Source: Methylobacterium tardum
GTDB lineage: Bacteria > Pseudomonadota > Alphaproteobacteria > Rhizobiales > Beijerinckiaceae
NCBI RefSeq assembly: GCF_023546765.1
Contig: NZ_CP097484.1
Location: 1,181,501-1,245,500 of the forward strand
Length of the DNA: 64,000 nt
Direction of reading: 5' to 3'
The translations under genes were made by a program, and so were the position numbers. Position 1 is the first letter of the stretch, and the number at the start of each line of letters is the position of its first letter. Shown piece by piece: positions 10,010-19,594 of the stretch. The notes beneath the pieces are model-generated. The model was given only the letters and a program-made list of their open reading frames with translations, was not told the origin of the DNA and did not search any database.

Positions 10010-11022
10010 GAAGCGGCCTCGCCGGCGTAATCCGCGGACAGCCCGGCCATCCGCGCCCGCGCCGCCGCGTATTCGCGCGCGAGCCGGGCGACGAGATCGG
10101 CGGTTGCCGGTGCATCCGCGATGGTGCCGACCCCCTGGCCGGCGCCCCACACGTCGCGCCACGCCTTCACGCTGGCGCTGCCGAAGTTCATCGTGGTCTT
10201 GTCGCGCACCGGAAGGGCCTCGGGATCGAGCCCGGCGGCGCGGATGCTCGGCGTCAGGTAGTTGCCCGGCACGCCCGTGAAGTAGGGGGTGTAGAGGATG
10301 TCGGCCGCCGCGCTGCCGGCGATCATGTCCTTGTAGGCCGGGGCCGCGTTCGCCTCACGGGTGGCGATGAACCGGGTGCCCATATAGGCGAGGTCGGCCC
10401 CCATGGCCTGGGCCGCCAGGATCGCCGCGCCCGAGGTGATCGCCCCCGACAGGATCAGAGGTCCGTCGTAGAACCGCCGGATCTCACCGACGAGGGCGAA
10501 GGGGCTCAGCGTCCCGGCGTGCCCGCCCGCGCCGGCACAGACCAGGATCAGCCCGTCGACGCCGGCCTCCAGCGCCTTCTCGGCGTGGCGGACGTTGGTG
10601 ACGTCGTGGAACACCACGCCGCCGTAGGCGTGGACCGGACGGATCACCGCGTCCGGGGCGCGCAGCGAGGTGATGATGATCGGCACCTGGTGCCGGACGC
10701 AGGCTTCGACGTCCTGCGCCAGCCGGTCGTTGGAGGCATGGACGATCTGGTTGACCGCAAAGGGCGCGACTTTCCTCGACGGATCCGCAGCGCGGGCCTG
10801 TGCGAGCGTTTCCGTGATCCGCGTGAGCCATTCGTCCAGCAGCTCGGCAGGCCGGGCGTTGAGGGCGGGGAAGGAACCGACCACGCCGGACAGACACTGA
10901 GCGATCACCAGCTCCGGGCCGGACACGATGAACATCGGCGCGCAGATCACCGGCAGGGCGAGCCGTCCGCGCAGAGCCGCGGGCAGGCGCCCGGCCTGCG
11001 GTTGCTCGGGACCGTCGCTCAT
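10006..11022 (-). CDS. Nitronate monooxygenase-like FMN flavoprotein (2-nitropropane dioxygenase family)
   Basis: The 338-residue protein has a TIM-barrel NMO/NPD family sequence: [12 protein letters not shown] at the N-terminus, the histidine-containing loop GAGGHAG, and [26 protein letters not shown] for FMN phosphate binding. Family members oxidise alkyl nitronates, but homologues inside acyl-CoA operons may have other flavin-dependent roles. It heads the leftward catabolic operon. The start at 11022 overlaps, through ATGA, the stop of a 25-codon leader frame that has a much better ribosome binding site. Confidence 0.85.
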   Translation of the reverse strand: MSDGPEQPQAGRLPAALRGRLALPVICAPMFIVSGPELVIAQCLSGVVGSFPALNARPAELLDEWLTRITETLAQARAADPSRKVAPFAVNQIVHASNDRLAQDVEACVRHQVPIIITSLRAPDAVIRPVHAYGGVVFHDVTNVRHAEKALEAGVDGLILVCAGAGGHAGTLSPFALVGEIRRFYDGPLILSGAITSGAAILAAQAMGADLAYMGTRFIATREANAAPAYKDMIAGSAAADILYTPYFTGVPGNYLTPSIRAAGLDPEALPVRDKTTMNFGSASVKAWRDVWGAGQGVGTIADAPATADLVARLAREYAAARARMAGLSADYAGEAAS

Positions 11023-11096
11023 CGGCCGCGCCCGGCCATGGGCTCGCGCGCCAATCGGGCACGGCCGGGTCGCTCGCTCAGATCGATGCTGCGCAT
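11019..11096 (-). CDS. Possible 25-residue leader peptide upstream of the nitronate monooxygenase-like gene
   Basis: An ATG at 11096 is preceded by GGGGAGGAGCACG, one of the strongest ribosome binding sites in this operon. It opens a 25-codon arginine-rich frame that ends exactly in an ATGA overlap with the next gene. The next gene has no comparable site of its own. Translational coupling through a leader is therefore plausible. It could also be a chance frame, or a sign that the main gene truly starts here and a base is missing. Confidence 0.35.
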   Translation of the reverse strand: MRSIDLSERPGRARLAREPMAGRGR

Positions 11097-11179
11097 CGTG
11101 CTCCTCCCCTTCCCCGGCGCCCGGTTCTCTTCGGCACCGCATTCGCGGCGCTTGTGGCCGATCGCGCCGGGCGCGGTTT

Positions 11180-11208
11180 TGATGACACGGGCGGCAGAGG
11201 CCGGTCAA
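11180..11208 (-). promoter_or_regulatory. Candidate promoter for the leftward catabolic operon
   Basis: On the minus strand TTGACC (11208-11203) is followed after 17 bp by TCATCA (11185-11180). The -35 matches well and the -10 only weakly. It lies 84 bp upstream of the leader frame, with the left palindrome just upstream of it. Confidence 0.3.
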
Positions 11209-11227
11209 ACGGGCCCTGTTACAGAAG

Positions 11228-11240
11228 TCTGCAATGCAGA
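11228..11240. promoter_or_regulatory. Palindromic operator candidate, left copy (TCTGCAATGCAGA)
   Basis: This is a perfect 6-1-6 inverted repeat. It shares its core with the second copy at 11330-11344, 103 bp away centre to centre, close to ten helical turns. Position between divergent operons, one of which encodes an IclR regulator, makes it a likely IclR site. Confidence 0.6.
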
Positions 11241-11278
11241 ACAGGAACAGGGCCGCGCAAGCCGTAAAGCTCTTCGCC

Positions 11279-11307
11279 TTGACTGGGTCGGTTCATCAAA
11301 CCAACAT
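11279..11307 (+). promoter_or_regulatory. Candidate promoter for the PimF-like operon
   Basis: TTGACT at 11279-11284 and CAACAT at 11302-11307 are separated by 17 bp. Transcription would start near 11314, so the right palindrome at 11330-11344 would lie just downstream, a position suited to repression. Confidence 0.45.
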
Positions 11308-11329
11308 CCGGGCCAATTGCGGACAGTCA

Positions 11330-11344
11330 TTCTGCATTGCAGAA
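11330..11344. promoter_or_regulatory. Palindromic operator candidate, right copy (TTCTGCATTGCAGAA)
   Basis: This is a perfect 7-1-7 inverted repeat, 16 bp before the GTG start of the PimF-like gene. It has the same TCTGCA/TGCAGA arms as the left copy. Confidence 0.65.
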
Positions 11345-11360
11345 CAACAAGGAGTCTCGG

Positions 11361-13429
11361 GTGGTTCGTCAGGAGGTCGATGGTGGCGTGGCGGTGCTCA
11401 CGCTCGCCAATCCGCCGGTCAACGCGCTCGGCGCCGCGATGCGGGCAGCCCTCGACGGGGTCTTGGCGCAGGCCATCGCGGACGCGTCGGTCCGAGCGAT
11501 CGTCCTGGCGGCCGAAGGCAAGGTGTTCGTGGGCGGCGCCGACATCACCGAGTTCGGCAAGCCGCAGCAGCCGCCGAGCCTGCCGGACCTGTTGGACCGC
11601 CTCGATGCCAGCCCGAAGCCGGTGGTTGCGGCCATCGGCGGTGCGGCGCTCGGCGGCGGGCTGGAACTGGCCATGGCCTGCCACGGCCGCGTGGCGGCGC
11701 CGTCCGCCAGGATCGGCCTGCCGGAGATCAAGCTCGGGATCATCCCGGGAGCGGGGGGCACGCAGCGCCTGCCGCGCCTGATCGGGCCCGACGCCGCCTT
11801 CCCGATGATGCTCACCGGCGAGCCCGTTTCCGCCGAGAAGGCGGCGGCGCTCGGGATCGCCGATGCCGTGGTGCCGGGCGACCTCGTGGCGGAGGCCCGC
11901 AGGCGGGCGCTGGAGCTCGCCGATTCCGGCGCCCTGCCGCGGGTGCGCGACCGGTCTGAGAGGCTGACGCCGGCGGCCCGCGAAACCTTTGAGGCGCAGG
12001 CCGCCGAGGCGGTGAAGCGCGACCCCGACGCCACCAACGTCCATGCCCTGGTGCGGGCCGTGCGCGCCGGCCTGGAGCAGGACTTCGACGCCGCGGTGGC
12101 GGTGGAGCGGGCCGAGTTCCGCGCCCTGGTGGAGGATCCACGCTCCAAGGCCCTGCGCTACGCCTTCTTCGCCGAGCGCGAGGCCGCCCGGGTGCACGGC
12201 CTGCCGAAGGACACGCCCCGCCGTCCCATCCGCACGGCCGCCGTGATCGGCGCCGGCACGATGGGCGGAGGCATCGCGATGTGCTTCGCCAATGCGGGCA
12301 TCCCGGTGATGGTGATCGAGACCGAGGAGGGCGCCCTGGCGCGCGGCCTCGACCGGGTGAAGGGCCTCTATGCCGGCTCGGCCAAGCGCGGCTCGATCAC
12401 CGAGGCCCAGCGCGACGAGCGGGTCGGCCGGATCACCGGCGCAATCGGGCTGGAGAACGCCCAGGAGGCCGACATCGTCATCGAGGCGGCCTTCGAGGAT
12501 ATGGACGTCAAGCGCGAGATCTTCTCCAAGCTGGACCAGATCGCCAAGCCTGGAGCGATCCTGGCCACCAACACCTCCTATCTCGACGTGAACGCCATCG
12601 CGGCGGTCACGAACCGGCCGCAGGACGTGCTCGGCCTGCACTTCTTCAGCCCAGCCAACGTCATGCGCCTCGCCGAGGTGGTCCGGGCCGAGAAGACCGC
12701 CCCGGACGTGCTCGCCACCGCCCTCGATCTCGGCAAGCGCCTCAACAAACTGCCGGTGACGGTGGGGGTCTGCTTCGGCTTCGTGGGCAACCGCATGCTC
12801 GAGCGCCGCAGCCGGGCCGGCGAGCGCCTGCTGCTCGAGGGCGCGCTGCCCCACGAGGTCGACGCGGCGGTCACCGGCTTCGGCTTCCGGATGGGGCCCT
12901 TCGCCATGGGCGACCTCGCGGGACTCGATATCGGCTGGCGCTCGCGCAAGGATTTCGGCGGCCGGGCCCCGGTCGCCGATTCGCTCGCCGAGCAGGGCCG
13001 GTTCGGCCAGAAGACCGGGCGCGGCTTCTACCTCTACCCGGACGGCGCTCGCACCGGCACGCGCGACCCCGAGGTCGAGGCGCTGATCGCGCGCGTCGCC
13101 GCCGAGCACGGCGTCGCGCGCCGCAGCTTCACGGCCGAGGAGATCATCGCCCGGCTGATGTACCCGATGGTCAACGAGGGTGCGCGGATCCTGGAGGAGG
13201 GCATCGCGGCCCGGCCGGGCGACATCGATACGATCTGGATCAACGGCTACAACTGGCCGGCCTGCGCGGCGGCCCGATGCACTGGGCCGACACGGTCGGG
13301 CTGAAGACGATCGCGGAGGCGCTGTCGCGCTTCGCCGCGGAGACCGGCGACGACAGCCAGGAGCCGGCGCCGCTCCTGAAGCGCCTCGCCGCCGAGGGCG
13401 GCAGCTTCGCCGGCCTGAAGAACGCCTGA
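11361..13429 (+). CDS. PimF-like fused enoyl-CoA hydratase / 3-hydroxyacyl-CoA dehydrogenase (apparent frameshift near 13262)
   Basis: The bifunctional beta-oxidation enzyme is about 689 residues once corrected. The N-terminal crotonase domain (residues 1-190) has GGGLELAMACHGR and LPEIKLGIIPGAGGTQRLP. The NAD-binding dehydrogenase domain starts at about 293 (VIGAGTMGGGIA), with LGLHFFSPANVM further on. The frame breaks near 13262: INGYNWPA continues in another frame as RGGPMHWADTVG, which needs one extra G. The GTG at 11361 is chosen because AAGGAG lies six bases upstream. The gene heads an operon with thiolase and two acyl-CoA dehydrogenases, an order resembling pimFABCD for dicarboxylate degradation in Rhodopseudomonas, without the ligase gene. 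Confidence 0.85.
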
Positions 13430-13443
13430 GCGGGAGAGAGATC

Positions 13444-14630
13444 ATGACCGACGCGGTGATCGTCGCGACCGCCCGCACGCCCATCGGCAAGGCGCATCGC
13501 GGCGCGCTGAACCTCACCCGCGGCGCCGACCTCGCCGCCCACGCGATCCGGGCGCCCTCGACCGGGCGCGCCTGGAGCCCGAGGCGGTCGAGGAGGTGGT
13601 GCTCGGCTGCGGCTATCCGGAGAACGCCACCGGCGGCAACGTCGCCCGTCACGCGGCCCTGGTGGCGGGGATCCCGGTCGAGTCGGCCGGCGTCACGGTC
13701 TCGCGCTTCTGCGCCTCGGGCCTGGAGGCGATCGCCAGCGCGGCACGGCGGATCATCCTCGACGGCGTGCCGGTGGCGGTGGCGGGCGGCGTCGAGTCGA
13801 TCAGCCTCGTCCAGCCGAAGGTCCAGCGGGAGCTGACCCGCAACGCGTGGCTGGAGGCGCACCTGCCGGCGATCTACATGCCGATGATCGAGACCGCCGA
13901 CATCGTGGCGGAACGCTACGGCATCTCCCGGGAGGCGCAGGACCAATTCGCCCTGGAGAGCCAGCGCCGCACGGCCGACGCGCAGGCGCGCGGGCTGTTC
14001 GACGACGAGATCGTTCCGATGAGCGCCGTCATGGCGGTGACCGACAAGGCCACGGGCGAGACCCGGGAGGTCGAGACCCGGCTCGCCAAGGACGAGGGCA
14101 ACCGACCGGACACGAATCTGGAGGGCCTCGCCAAGCTCAAGCCTGTGCGCGGGGAGGGCGCCTTCATCACGGCGGGCAATGCCAGCCAGCTCTCGGACGG
14201 GGCCTCGGCCAGCGTGCTGATGTCGGCCGGCGAGGCGGCGCGCCGGGGCCTCACGCCGCTCGGCACCTTCCGGGGCTTCGCCTCGGCGGGCTGCGGGCCG
14301 GACGAGATGGGTATCGGCCCGGTCTTCGCGGTGCCGCGGCTGCTGGAGCGGCAGGGCCTCAGCGTCGCCGATATCGACCTGTGGGAGCTGAACGAGGCCT
14401 TCGCGTCGCAGTCGGTCTACTGCCGCGACAGGCTCGGGATCGACCCTGCGAAGGTCAACGTCAACGGCGGCGCGATCTCGGTCGGCCACCCGTTCGGCAT
14501 GTCGGGGGCGCGGCTCGTCGGCCACGCCCTGCTGGAGGGCCGCCGCCGCGGCGCGCGTTACGCCGTGGTGACCATGTGCGTCGCCGGCGGCCAGGGCTGC
14601 GCCGGCCTCTTCGAGATCGCCCGGAGCTGA
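13444..14630 (+). CDS. Acetyl-CoA acyltransferase (thiolase), PimB-like (apparent frameshift near 13551)
   Basis: Corrected length is about 395 residues, normal for a thiolase. The nucleophile cysteine is in [10 protein letters not shown], the catalytic histidine in [11 protein letters not shown], and the second cysteine in [10 protein letters not shown]. The first 36 residues (ending HAIRA) are in one frame and the rest (from about [17 protein letters not shown]) in another; adding one G in the run gcgccc near 13551 joins them. It cleaves 3-ketoacyl-CoA in the final beta-oxidation step. It starts 14 bp after the PimF-like gene and ends four bp before the first acyl-CoA dehydrogenase. Confidence 0.85.
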
Positions 14631-14634
14631 GTCG

Positions 14635-15831
14635 ATGGACCTGCGCTTCACCGACGAAGAGATCGCGTTCCGCGACGAAGTCCGGACCTTCTGCCGGACG
14701 GAGATCCCTGCAGAGATCCGCCGCAAGGTCTCGGAGGGACGCAGCCTCACCAAGGACGATTACGTCACGAGCCAGCGGATCCTCAACGCCAAGGGCTGGG
14801 CGGTGCCGCACTGGCCGCAGGAATGGGGCGGCCGGGATTGGACCCCGATCCAGCGCTACATCTACACCGAGGAGCTGTTCCAGGCGGCGGTGCCGCTGCC
14901 GCAGCAGTTCAACTGCTACATGTTCGGCCCGGTGCTGGCGACCTTCGGGCGGCAAGACCAGAAGGAACGCTTTCTCCCCCGCGCGGCCAATCTCGACGAC
15001 TGGTGGTGCCAGGGCTTCTCGGAGCCCGGCGCTGGCTCCGACCTCGCCTCGCTCAAAACCAAGGCGGTGCGCGACGGCGACCACTACGTCGCCGACGGCC
15101 AGAAGACCTGGACGACGCTCGGCCAGCATGCCGACTGGATCTTCTGCCTGGTCCGCACCGATTTCGAGGCCAAGAAGCAGCGCGGCATCTCCTTCCTGCT
15201 GATCGACATGAAGACGCCCGGCATCACCGTGCGGCCGATCCTGACCCTGGAGGGCCGGCACGAGGTCAACGAGGTCTTCTTCGATTCCGTCCGCGTGCCG
15301 GTCGAGAACCTTGTCGGCGAGGAGAACCGGGGCTGGGACTACGCGAAATTTCTGCTCGCCAACGAGCGGACCGGCATCGCCCGGATCGGCCTCACCAAGG
15401 AGCGGATCGCCCGGATCAAGCGCCTCGCCCGGGAGATGCCGGCCGGGTCGGGCACAATGTGGGATGATCCCGCCTTCCGGACCCGCGTCGCGGAGGTGGA
15501 GATCGAGCTGAAGGCGCTGGAGATCACCCAGATGCGGGTGGCGGCCAAGCAGGGAAGGGCGGATTCGGTGGAGCCCGATCCCGCGTCGTCGCTCCTCAAG
15601 ATCCGCGGCTCGCAGCTCCAGCAGGCGGCGACCGAGCTGCTGGTGGAACTCGCCGGGCCCTTCGCCCTCGCGGCTCCGGCGCGTGGGGCGGGCGCCAACA
15701 ACCTGCCCGGAGGCTTCGACTGGGTCGACGCGGCGGCGCCGAGCTACTTCAACAACCGCAAGGTCTCGATTTACGGCGGCTCGAACGAGATCCAGCACAA
15801 CGTCATCGCCAAGGGCATTCTGGGATTGTGA
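14635..15831 (+). CDS. Acyl-CoA dehydrogenase, PimC-like
   Basis: This intact FAD enzyme has 398 residues. It opens with MDLRFTDEEIAFRDEVR, contains WCQGFSEPGAGSDLASL for flavin and substrate binding, and ends with IYGGSNEIQHNVIAKGILGL, the usual C-terminal flavin-contact motif. It oxidises acyl-CoA to 2-enoyl-CoA and passes electrons to ETF. With the second, shorter-motif dehydrogenase downstream it probably forms the large/small pair seen for PimC and PimD, acting on dicarboxylyl-CoA. The substrate is inferred from gene order only. Confidence 0.88.
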   Translation: MDLRFTDEEIAFRDEVRTFCRTEIPAEIRRKVSEGRSLTKDDYVTSQRILNAKGWAVPHWPQEWGGRDWTPIQRYIYTEELFQAAVPLPQQFNCYMFGPVLATFGRQDQKERFLPRAANLDDWWCQGFSEPGAGSDLASLKTKAVRDGDHYVADGQKTWTTLGQHADWIFCLVRTDFEAKKQRGISFLLIDMKTPGITVRPILTLEGRHEVNEVFFDSVRVPVENLVGEENRGWDYAKFLLANERTGIARIGLTKERIARIKRLAREMPAGSGTMWDDPAFRTRVAEVEIELKALEITQMRVAAKQGRADSVEPDPASSLLKIRGSQLQQAATELLVELAGPFALAAPARGAGANNLPGGFDWVDAAAPSYFNNRKVSIYGGSNEIQHNVIAKGILGL

Positions 15832-15838
15832 GCGATTT

Positions 15839-15945
15839 CCCCTCCCCCTTGCGGGGAGGGGTCAGGGGTGGGGGTGGCCCCGGACGAGGCGCCACGGTGC
15901 CTTCTGCACCACCCCCACCTCCGGCTCCTCCCCGCAAGGGGGAGG
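15839..15945. repeat. Long intergenic inverted repeat between the two acyl-CoA dehydrogenase genes
   Basis: Arms of about 37 bases (15839-15877 and 15909-15945), rich in C/G runs, are imperfect reverse complements separated by about 30 bases. In RNA they would form a stable hairpin between two co-transcribed genes. It looks like a dispersed palindromic element rather than a terminator, since there is no T run. Confidence 0.7.
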
Positions 15946-15965
15946 AGAGAGGACGAGGGGAAACC

Positions 15966-17119
15966 ATGGATTTCGACCTGAACGAGGACCAGTCGCTCCT
16001 GCGCGACTCGGTCGAGCGGCTGGCCGCCGACCTCTACCCGTCGCTGGAGAGCCGCCAGGCGCGGCTGAAGGCGCCGCTGGGCTTCCCCGCGGAGGGCTGG
16101 GCGGCTTTTCCGAACTCGGCGTCACCGGATTGCCGTTCTCGGAAGAGGACGGCGGCCTCGGCGGCGGCCCGGTCGAGACCCTGCTGGTCATGGAGGCGGT
16201 CGGCCGCAACCTCGTGGTCGAGCCGCTGCTGGCAAGCCTCGTCCTCGGCTCGACTGCCCTGCGGCTCGGCGGCAGCGCGGCGCAGAAGGAACGCCTCGTC
16301 CCCGGCCTCGTCGCGGGCGATCTGCGCCTCACCCTCGCCCACACCGAGCGCCAGTCCCGCTACGACCTCGCCGACGTGGCCACCACGGCCCGTCGCAGCG
16401 GCGACGGCTTCGTGCTGAGCGGCGCCAAGAGCGTCGTGCCCAACGCCGACGCGGCCGGCCTGATGGTGGTCTCCGCCCGGGTCTCGGGTGAGCGGCGCGA
16501 TCTGCACGGGATCGGCTTGTTCCTGGTCCCAACCGACGCCGCGGGCGTCGCCATCGAAGCCTATCCGACCCAGGATGGCGGCCGGGCCGCGGAAGTGTCC
16601 TTCTCGGAGGTGCAGATCCCTGCCGACTCAGCCCTGGGCGATCCCGAAGGCGGCCTGCCGCTCCTCGAGCGGGTGGTGGAGCACGGGATCGCGGCGCTCG
16701 CCGCCGAGGCGGTCGGCTCCATGGACGCGCTCCACAAGCTCACGGTCGAGTACCTCAAGACCCGCAAGCAGTTCGGCGTCAGCGTCGGCTCCTTCCAGGC
16801 CCTGCAGCATCGGGCCGTGGACATGCTGATTCAGCTGGAGCAGGCCCGCTCGATGGCGCTCTACGCCGCCATGATGGTGGACACGCCGGATGCCAAGGCG
16901 CGGGCCGCGGCCCTGTCGGCCGTGAAGGTGCAGATCAACAAGGCCTGCCGCTATGTCGGCCAGGAGGCGGTCCAGCTCCACGGCGGCATCGGCATGACCC
17001 TGGAGTACATCGGCGCCCACCATTTCAAGCGGCTCGCCATGATCGAGTACCAGCTCGGCGACACCGCCCACCACCTGCGCCGGATCACGCAGGACGAGAA
17101 CGGGCTGCTGGCGGCCTGA
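15966..17119 (+). CDS. Acyl-CoA dehydrogenase, PimD-like (apparent frameshift near 16113)
   Basis: Corrected length is about 384 residues. The N-terminus MDFDLNEDQSLLRDSVER runs in one frame up to EGWAAF. From SELGVTGLPFSEEDGG onward the protein continues in another frame; one pyrimidine is missing from ttttcc near 16113. Later motifs are intact: YLKTRKQFGVSVGSFQALQHR and QLHGGIGMTLEY at the C-terminus. The sequence type is that of the small PimD-like partner of acyl-CoA dehydrogenase pairs. It is the last gene of the operon. Confidence 0.83.
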
Positions 17120-17141
17120 GGGCGGTCCATCCGACTCGCCC

Positions 17142-17257
17142 CCTCATGCTGGGGTGCCGGAGCGAAGCGGAGGCCTCGTAGGAGGCCTCCGGCCGGCCGC
17201 GCGATCCCCGAAGCCCTCGTTTGTGGCCCGCTGACGCGGGCACCTCAGGATGAAGGC
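17142..17257. repeat. Dispersed palindromic intergenic element
   Basis: The outer arms CCTCATGCTGGGGTGC and GCACCTCAGGATGAAGG are inverted with few mismatches. Inside is a perfect 9-bp stem GGAGGCCTC-gtag-GAGGCCTCC at 17169-17190. It sits between convergent genes and could also act as a transcription stop for both. Confidence 0.7.
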
Positions 17258-17276
17258 GTGTTTGGGGTAGCCGCGA

Positions 17277-18149
17277 TCAGTTGAACAGCGAGCCGACCCC
17301 GCCCTGCACCCGGCCGAGGCCGGCGCGGGCGACGGAATTGTTCGGGTCGATCGTCGAGGCGCGCTGGTAGTTCTCCATCGCCTCCTTGCGCTGGCCCGAC
17401 TTCTCGTAGGCCAGGCCGCGATAGGCCCAGGAGGTGGCGTCCTTGTTGTTGACGTTGAGCGCCGCGTTGTAGTCCTCGATCGCCTTCGGGTACTGGTTCG
17501 TGGCGATCAGGCTCTGGCCGCGGGCGGCGTAGGGCGCCGACTTGAAGGGGTCGCGGTCGATAGCGGCGTCGAAATCGGCGATCGCCTGGGTGTCCTGACC
17601 CTGCTTCTGCCGCACGAGGCCGCGGGCATGGTAGGCCTCGGCCGATTCGGGCATCAGCCGGATCGCGACGTTGAGGTCATTGAGCGCCTGATCGAGGTTG
17701 CCCTGGGCGCGCTCGACATTGGCCCGGCCGATATAGGCGGGGCCGTAATTCGGATCGATGCCGATCGCCTTGGTGAAATCCTGCAGCGCCGGGCCGTCGC
17801 GGCCGATCTGGCGGCTGGCAAGCGCCCGGTTGTTGTAGGCCGAAGCCGAGTTCGGATCGATCTGGATCGCCTTGGTGAAGTCCGCGATGGCGTCGCTGAA
17901 CTGGCCGGCACGGGCGTAGGCGGCGCCGCGGGTGTTGTAGGCCGCCGCGTCGTTCGGGTTGCGCTGCACGACCTCGGTCAGCGAGGCGATGTTCACGTTC
18001 GTGGCGCCCGTCGTGTCGGTCTCCAGCACCGCGTATTGCCGCGGGCCGGCCGCGCTCCCGACGGTCTCGCAGCCCGCAAGGCCCGCGGCCGAGATTATGG
18101 CCGCGCCGATCAGTGCCGCCGTCCGAACCAGCCCGTTGCGTACGATCAT
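17277..18149 (-). CDS. TPR-repeat outer-membrane lipoprotein
   Basis: The 290-residue protein has a lipoprotein signal peptide with lipobox LAGC (Cys at about residue 26). From about residue 50 to the end it consists of tetratricopeptide repeats, about seven units recognisable by repeated AYNTRGAAY and AIADFTKAI type blocks. NlpI-like proteins of this form act as scaffolds at the cell envelope, but no partner is visible here. The start at 18149 is chosen because it gives the lipoprotein signal and has GGGGAGAG upstream. Monocistronic. Confidence 0.8.
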   Translation of the reverse strand: MIVRNGLVRTAALIGAAIISAAGLAGCETVGSAAGPRQYAVLETDTTGATNVNIASLTEVVQRNPNDAAAYNTRGAAYARAGQFSDAIADFTKAIQIDPNSASAYNNRALASRQIGRDGPALQDFTKAIGIDPNYGPAYIGRANVERAQGNLDQALNDLNVAIRLMPESAEAYHARGLVRQKQGQDTQAIADFDAAIDRDPFKSAPYAARGQSLIATNQYPKAIEDYNAALNVNNKDATSWAYRGLAYEKSGQRKEAMENYQRASTIDPNNSVARAGLGRVQGGVGSLFN

Positions 18150-18481
18150 CGCCCCACTCTCCCCGAGGCGCGGCCCGCATCCCGCGTGCCCGCCTCGCCC
18201 CTCACGTCCAAGCGCCCGCGCCGCGCGCCGGGCACACCCGATCCGGGGCACCGTCGCGCATCACGGTGAAGGCCGGCTTAAGAAAGCGCCGCCTCGTCAC
18301 CCGGCTCGTCGCCTGTCCCGACAGGATAAAGGCGGCGCGGGTGAATCGATCGACAGCATTCGGCACCGACCACGACTTGGTGGAAGCGGCGGGATGTGGC
18401 GAAGGTATGGCTCGACGCGGCCCCGGCGCCGCGTCGGGGCCTCCGCGCGGCACGCGGCGGCGCGGGTGTGCCCCCGAAGCC
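18150..18481. other. Intergenic stretch of 332 bases without a gene
   Basis: No coding frame convinces me here. It contains a GC hairpin GGCCCCG-(9)-CGGGGCC at about 18418-18440, downstream of purK, that may help end transcription although no T run follows. The upstream part holds the promoter region of the TPR lipoprotein gene, in which I cannot point to clear boxes. Confidence 0.5.
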
Positions 18482-19594
18482 TCAGGACTCGACCGGGTCG
18501 GACCCGAGTCGGGTGACGTGCCCCATCTTCCGGCCCGGGCGCGCCTCGCCCTTGCCGTAGAGGTGCAGATGCGCGCCGGGCTCGGCCAGCAGGGCGTGCC
18601 AGTCGTCGGCCTGGGCGCCGATGAGGTTGCGCATCTCCACCGGCAGGCCGCCCACCCGGGCGGCGTCGCCCAGCGGCCAGCCGCAGACGGCGCGGACATG
18701 CTGGGCGAATTGCGAGGTCCGCGCCCCCTCGATGGTCCAGTGCCCGGAATTGTGGACCCGCGGCGCGATCTCGTTGACCACGAGGCGCTCGGCACCGTCC
18801 TCCCGCACCAGGAACATCTCCACGGCGAGCACGCCGACATAGTCCAGCGCGTCGGCGATGCGCTGGGCGATGTCGAGGGCGGCGCGGCGCGTCTCGGGCG
18901 ACACGCCGGGAGCCGGGACCCGGGTCAACGCGAGGATGTGATCGCGATGCTCGTTCTCGCATAGGTCGAACGCCGCGAAGCTGCCGTCGCGGGCGCGGGC
19001 GCCGACCACCGAGACCTCGCGCTCGAACGGCACGAACCCTTCGAGGATCAGCGGCGCGCCGCCGAACTCGGCGAACAGGGCGTTGCGGTCGCCCTCGGCC
19101 CGCTCGCGCAGCATGCGCTGCCCCTTGCCGTCGTAGCCGAAGCGGCGGGTCTTGAGCACCGCCGGCAGGCCGATCACCTCGATCGCGCGGTCGAGGTCGT
19201 CGGGCGTGTCGACCGCCCGGAACGGCGCCGTCGGGATGCCGAGACCGTTGATGAATTCCTTCTCGGACAGGCGGTCCTGCGTGGTCGAGAGCGCCCGCGC
19301 GTTCGGGTGCAGGGCGGCGTGCCGGGCCAGGATGTCGGCGGTGGCGTGCGGGATGTTCTCGAACTCGTAGGTGACGACGTCGACGCTGCGCGCGAAAGCG
19401 GCCAGCGCCTCGGCATCGTCGTAGGCCGCGCAGGTGGTGCGGGCGGCCACATCGAAGGCGGGGCTGTCCTGGTCGGGCGCGTAGACGTGGACCTTGAGGC
19501 CGTAATTGGCTGCGGCCAGCGCGATCATGCGCCCGAGCTGGCCTCCGCCGACGATGCCGAGGGTGGAGCCGGGGCCGAGGGTCTTGTCCGTCAC
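18482..19594 (-). CDS. purK: N5-carboxyaminoimidazole ribonucleotide synthase
   Basis: The 370-residue ATP-grasp enzyme converts AIR, bicarbonate and ATP to N5-CAIR in purine synthesis. [13 protein letters not shown] near the N-terminus, [12 protein letters not shown] in the ATP-grasp core and [17 protein letters not shown] are typical PurK motifs. The GTG start at 19594 overlaps the purE stop (GTGA), so the two genes are coupled, as usual for purEK. Length matches the family. Confidence 0.95.
   Translation of the reverse strand: MTDKTLGPGSTLGIVGGGQLGRMIALAAANYGLKVHVYAPDQDSPAFDVAARTTCAAYDDAEALAAFARSVDVVTYEFENIPHATADILARHAALHPNARALSTTQDRLSEKEFINGLGIPTAPFRAVDTPDDLDRAIEVIGLPAVLKTRRFGYDGKGQRMLRERAEGDRNALFAEFGGAPLILEGFVPFEREVSVVGARARDGSFAAFDLCENEHRDHILALTRVPAPGVSPETRRAALDIAQRIADALDYVGVLAVEMFLVREDGAERLVVNEIAPRVHNSGHWTIEGARTSQFAQHVRAVCGWPLGDAARVGGLPVEMRNLIGAQADDWHALLAEPGAHLHLYGKGEARPGRKMGHVTRLGSDPVES

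Noticed and set aside
11205..14753. Long minus-strand frame opposite the PimF-like and thiolase genes
   Set aside because: Composition is His/Arg/Gly-rich shadow with no family motifs, while the plus strand encodes conserved enzymes.
15839..15945. GC-rich inverted repeat as a CRISPR or terminator
   Set aside because: Only one inverted pair, no spaced direct repeats, and no T run; it lies inside an operon.
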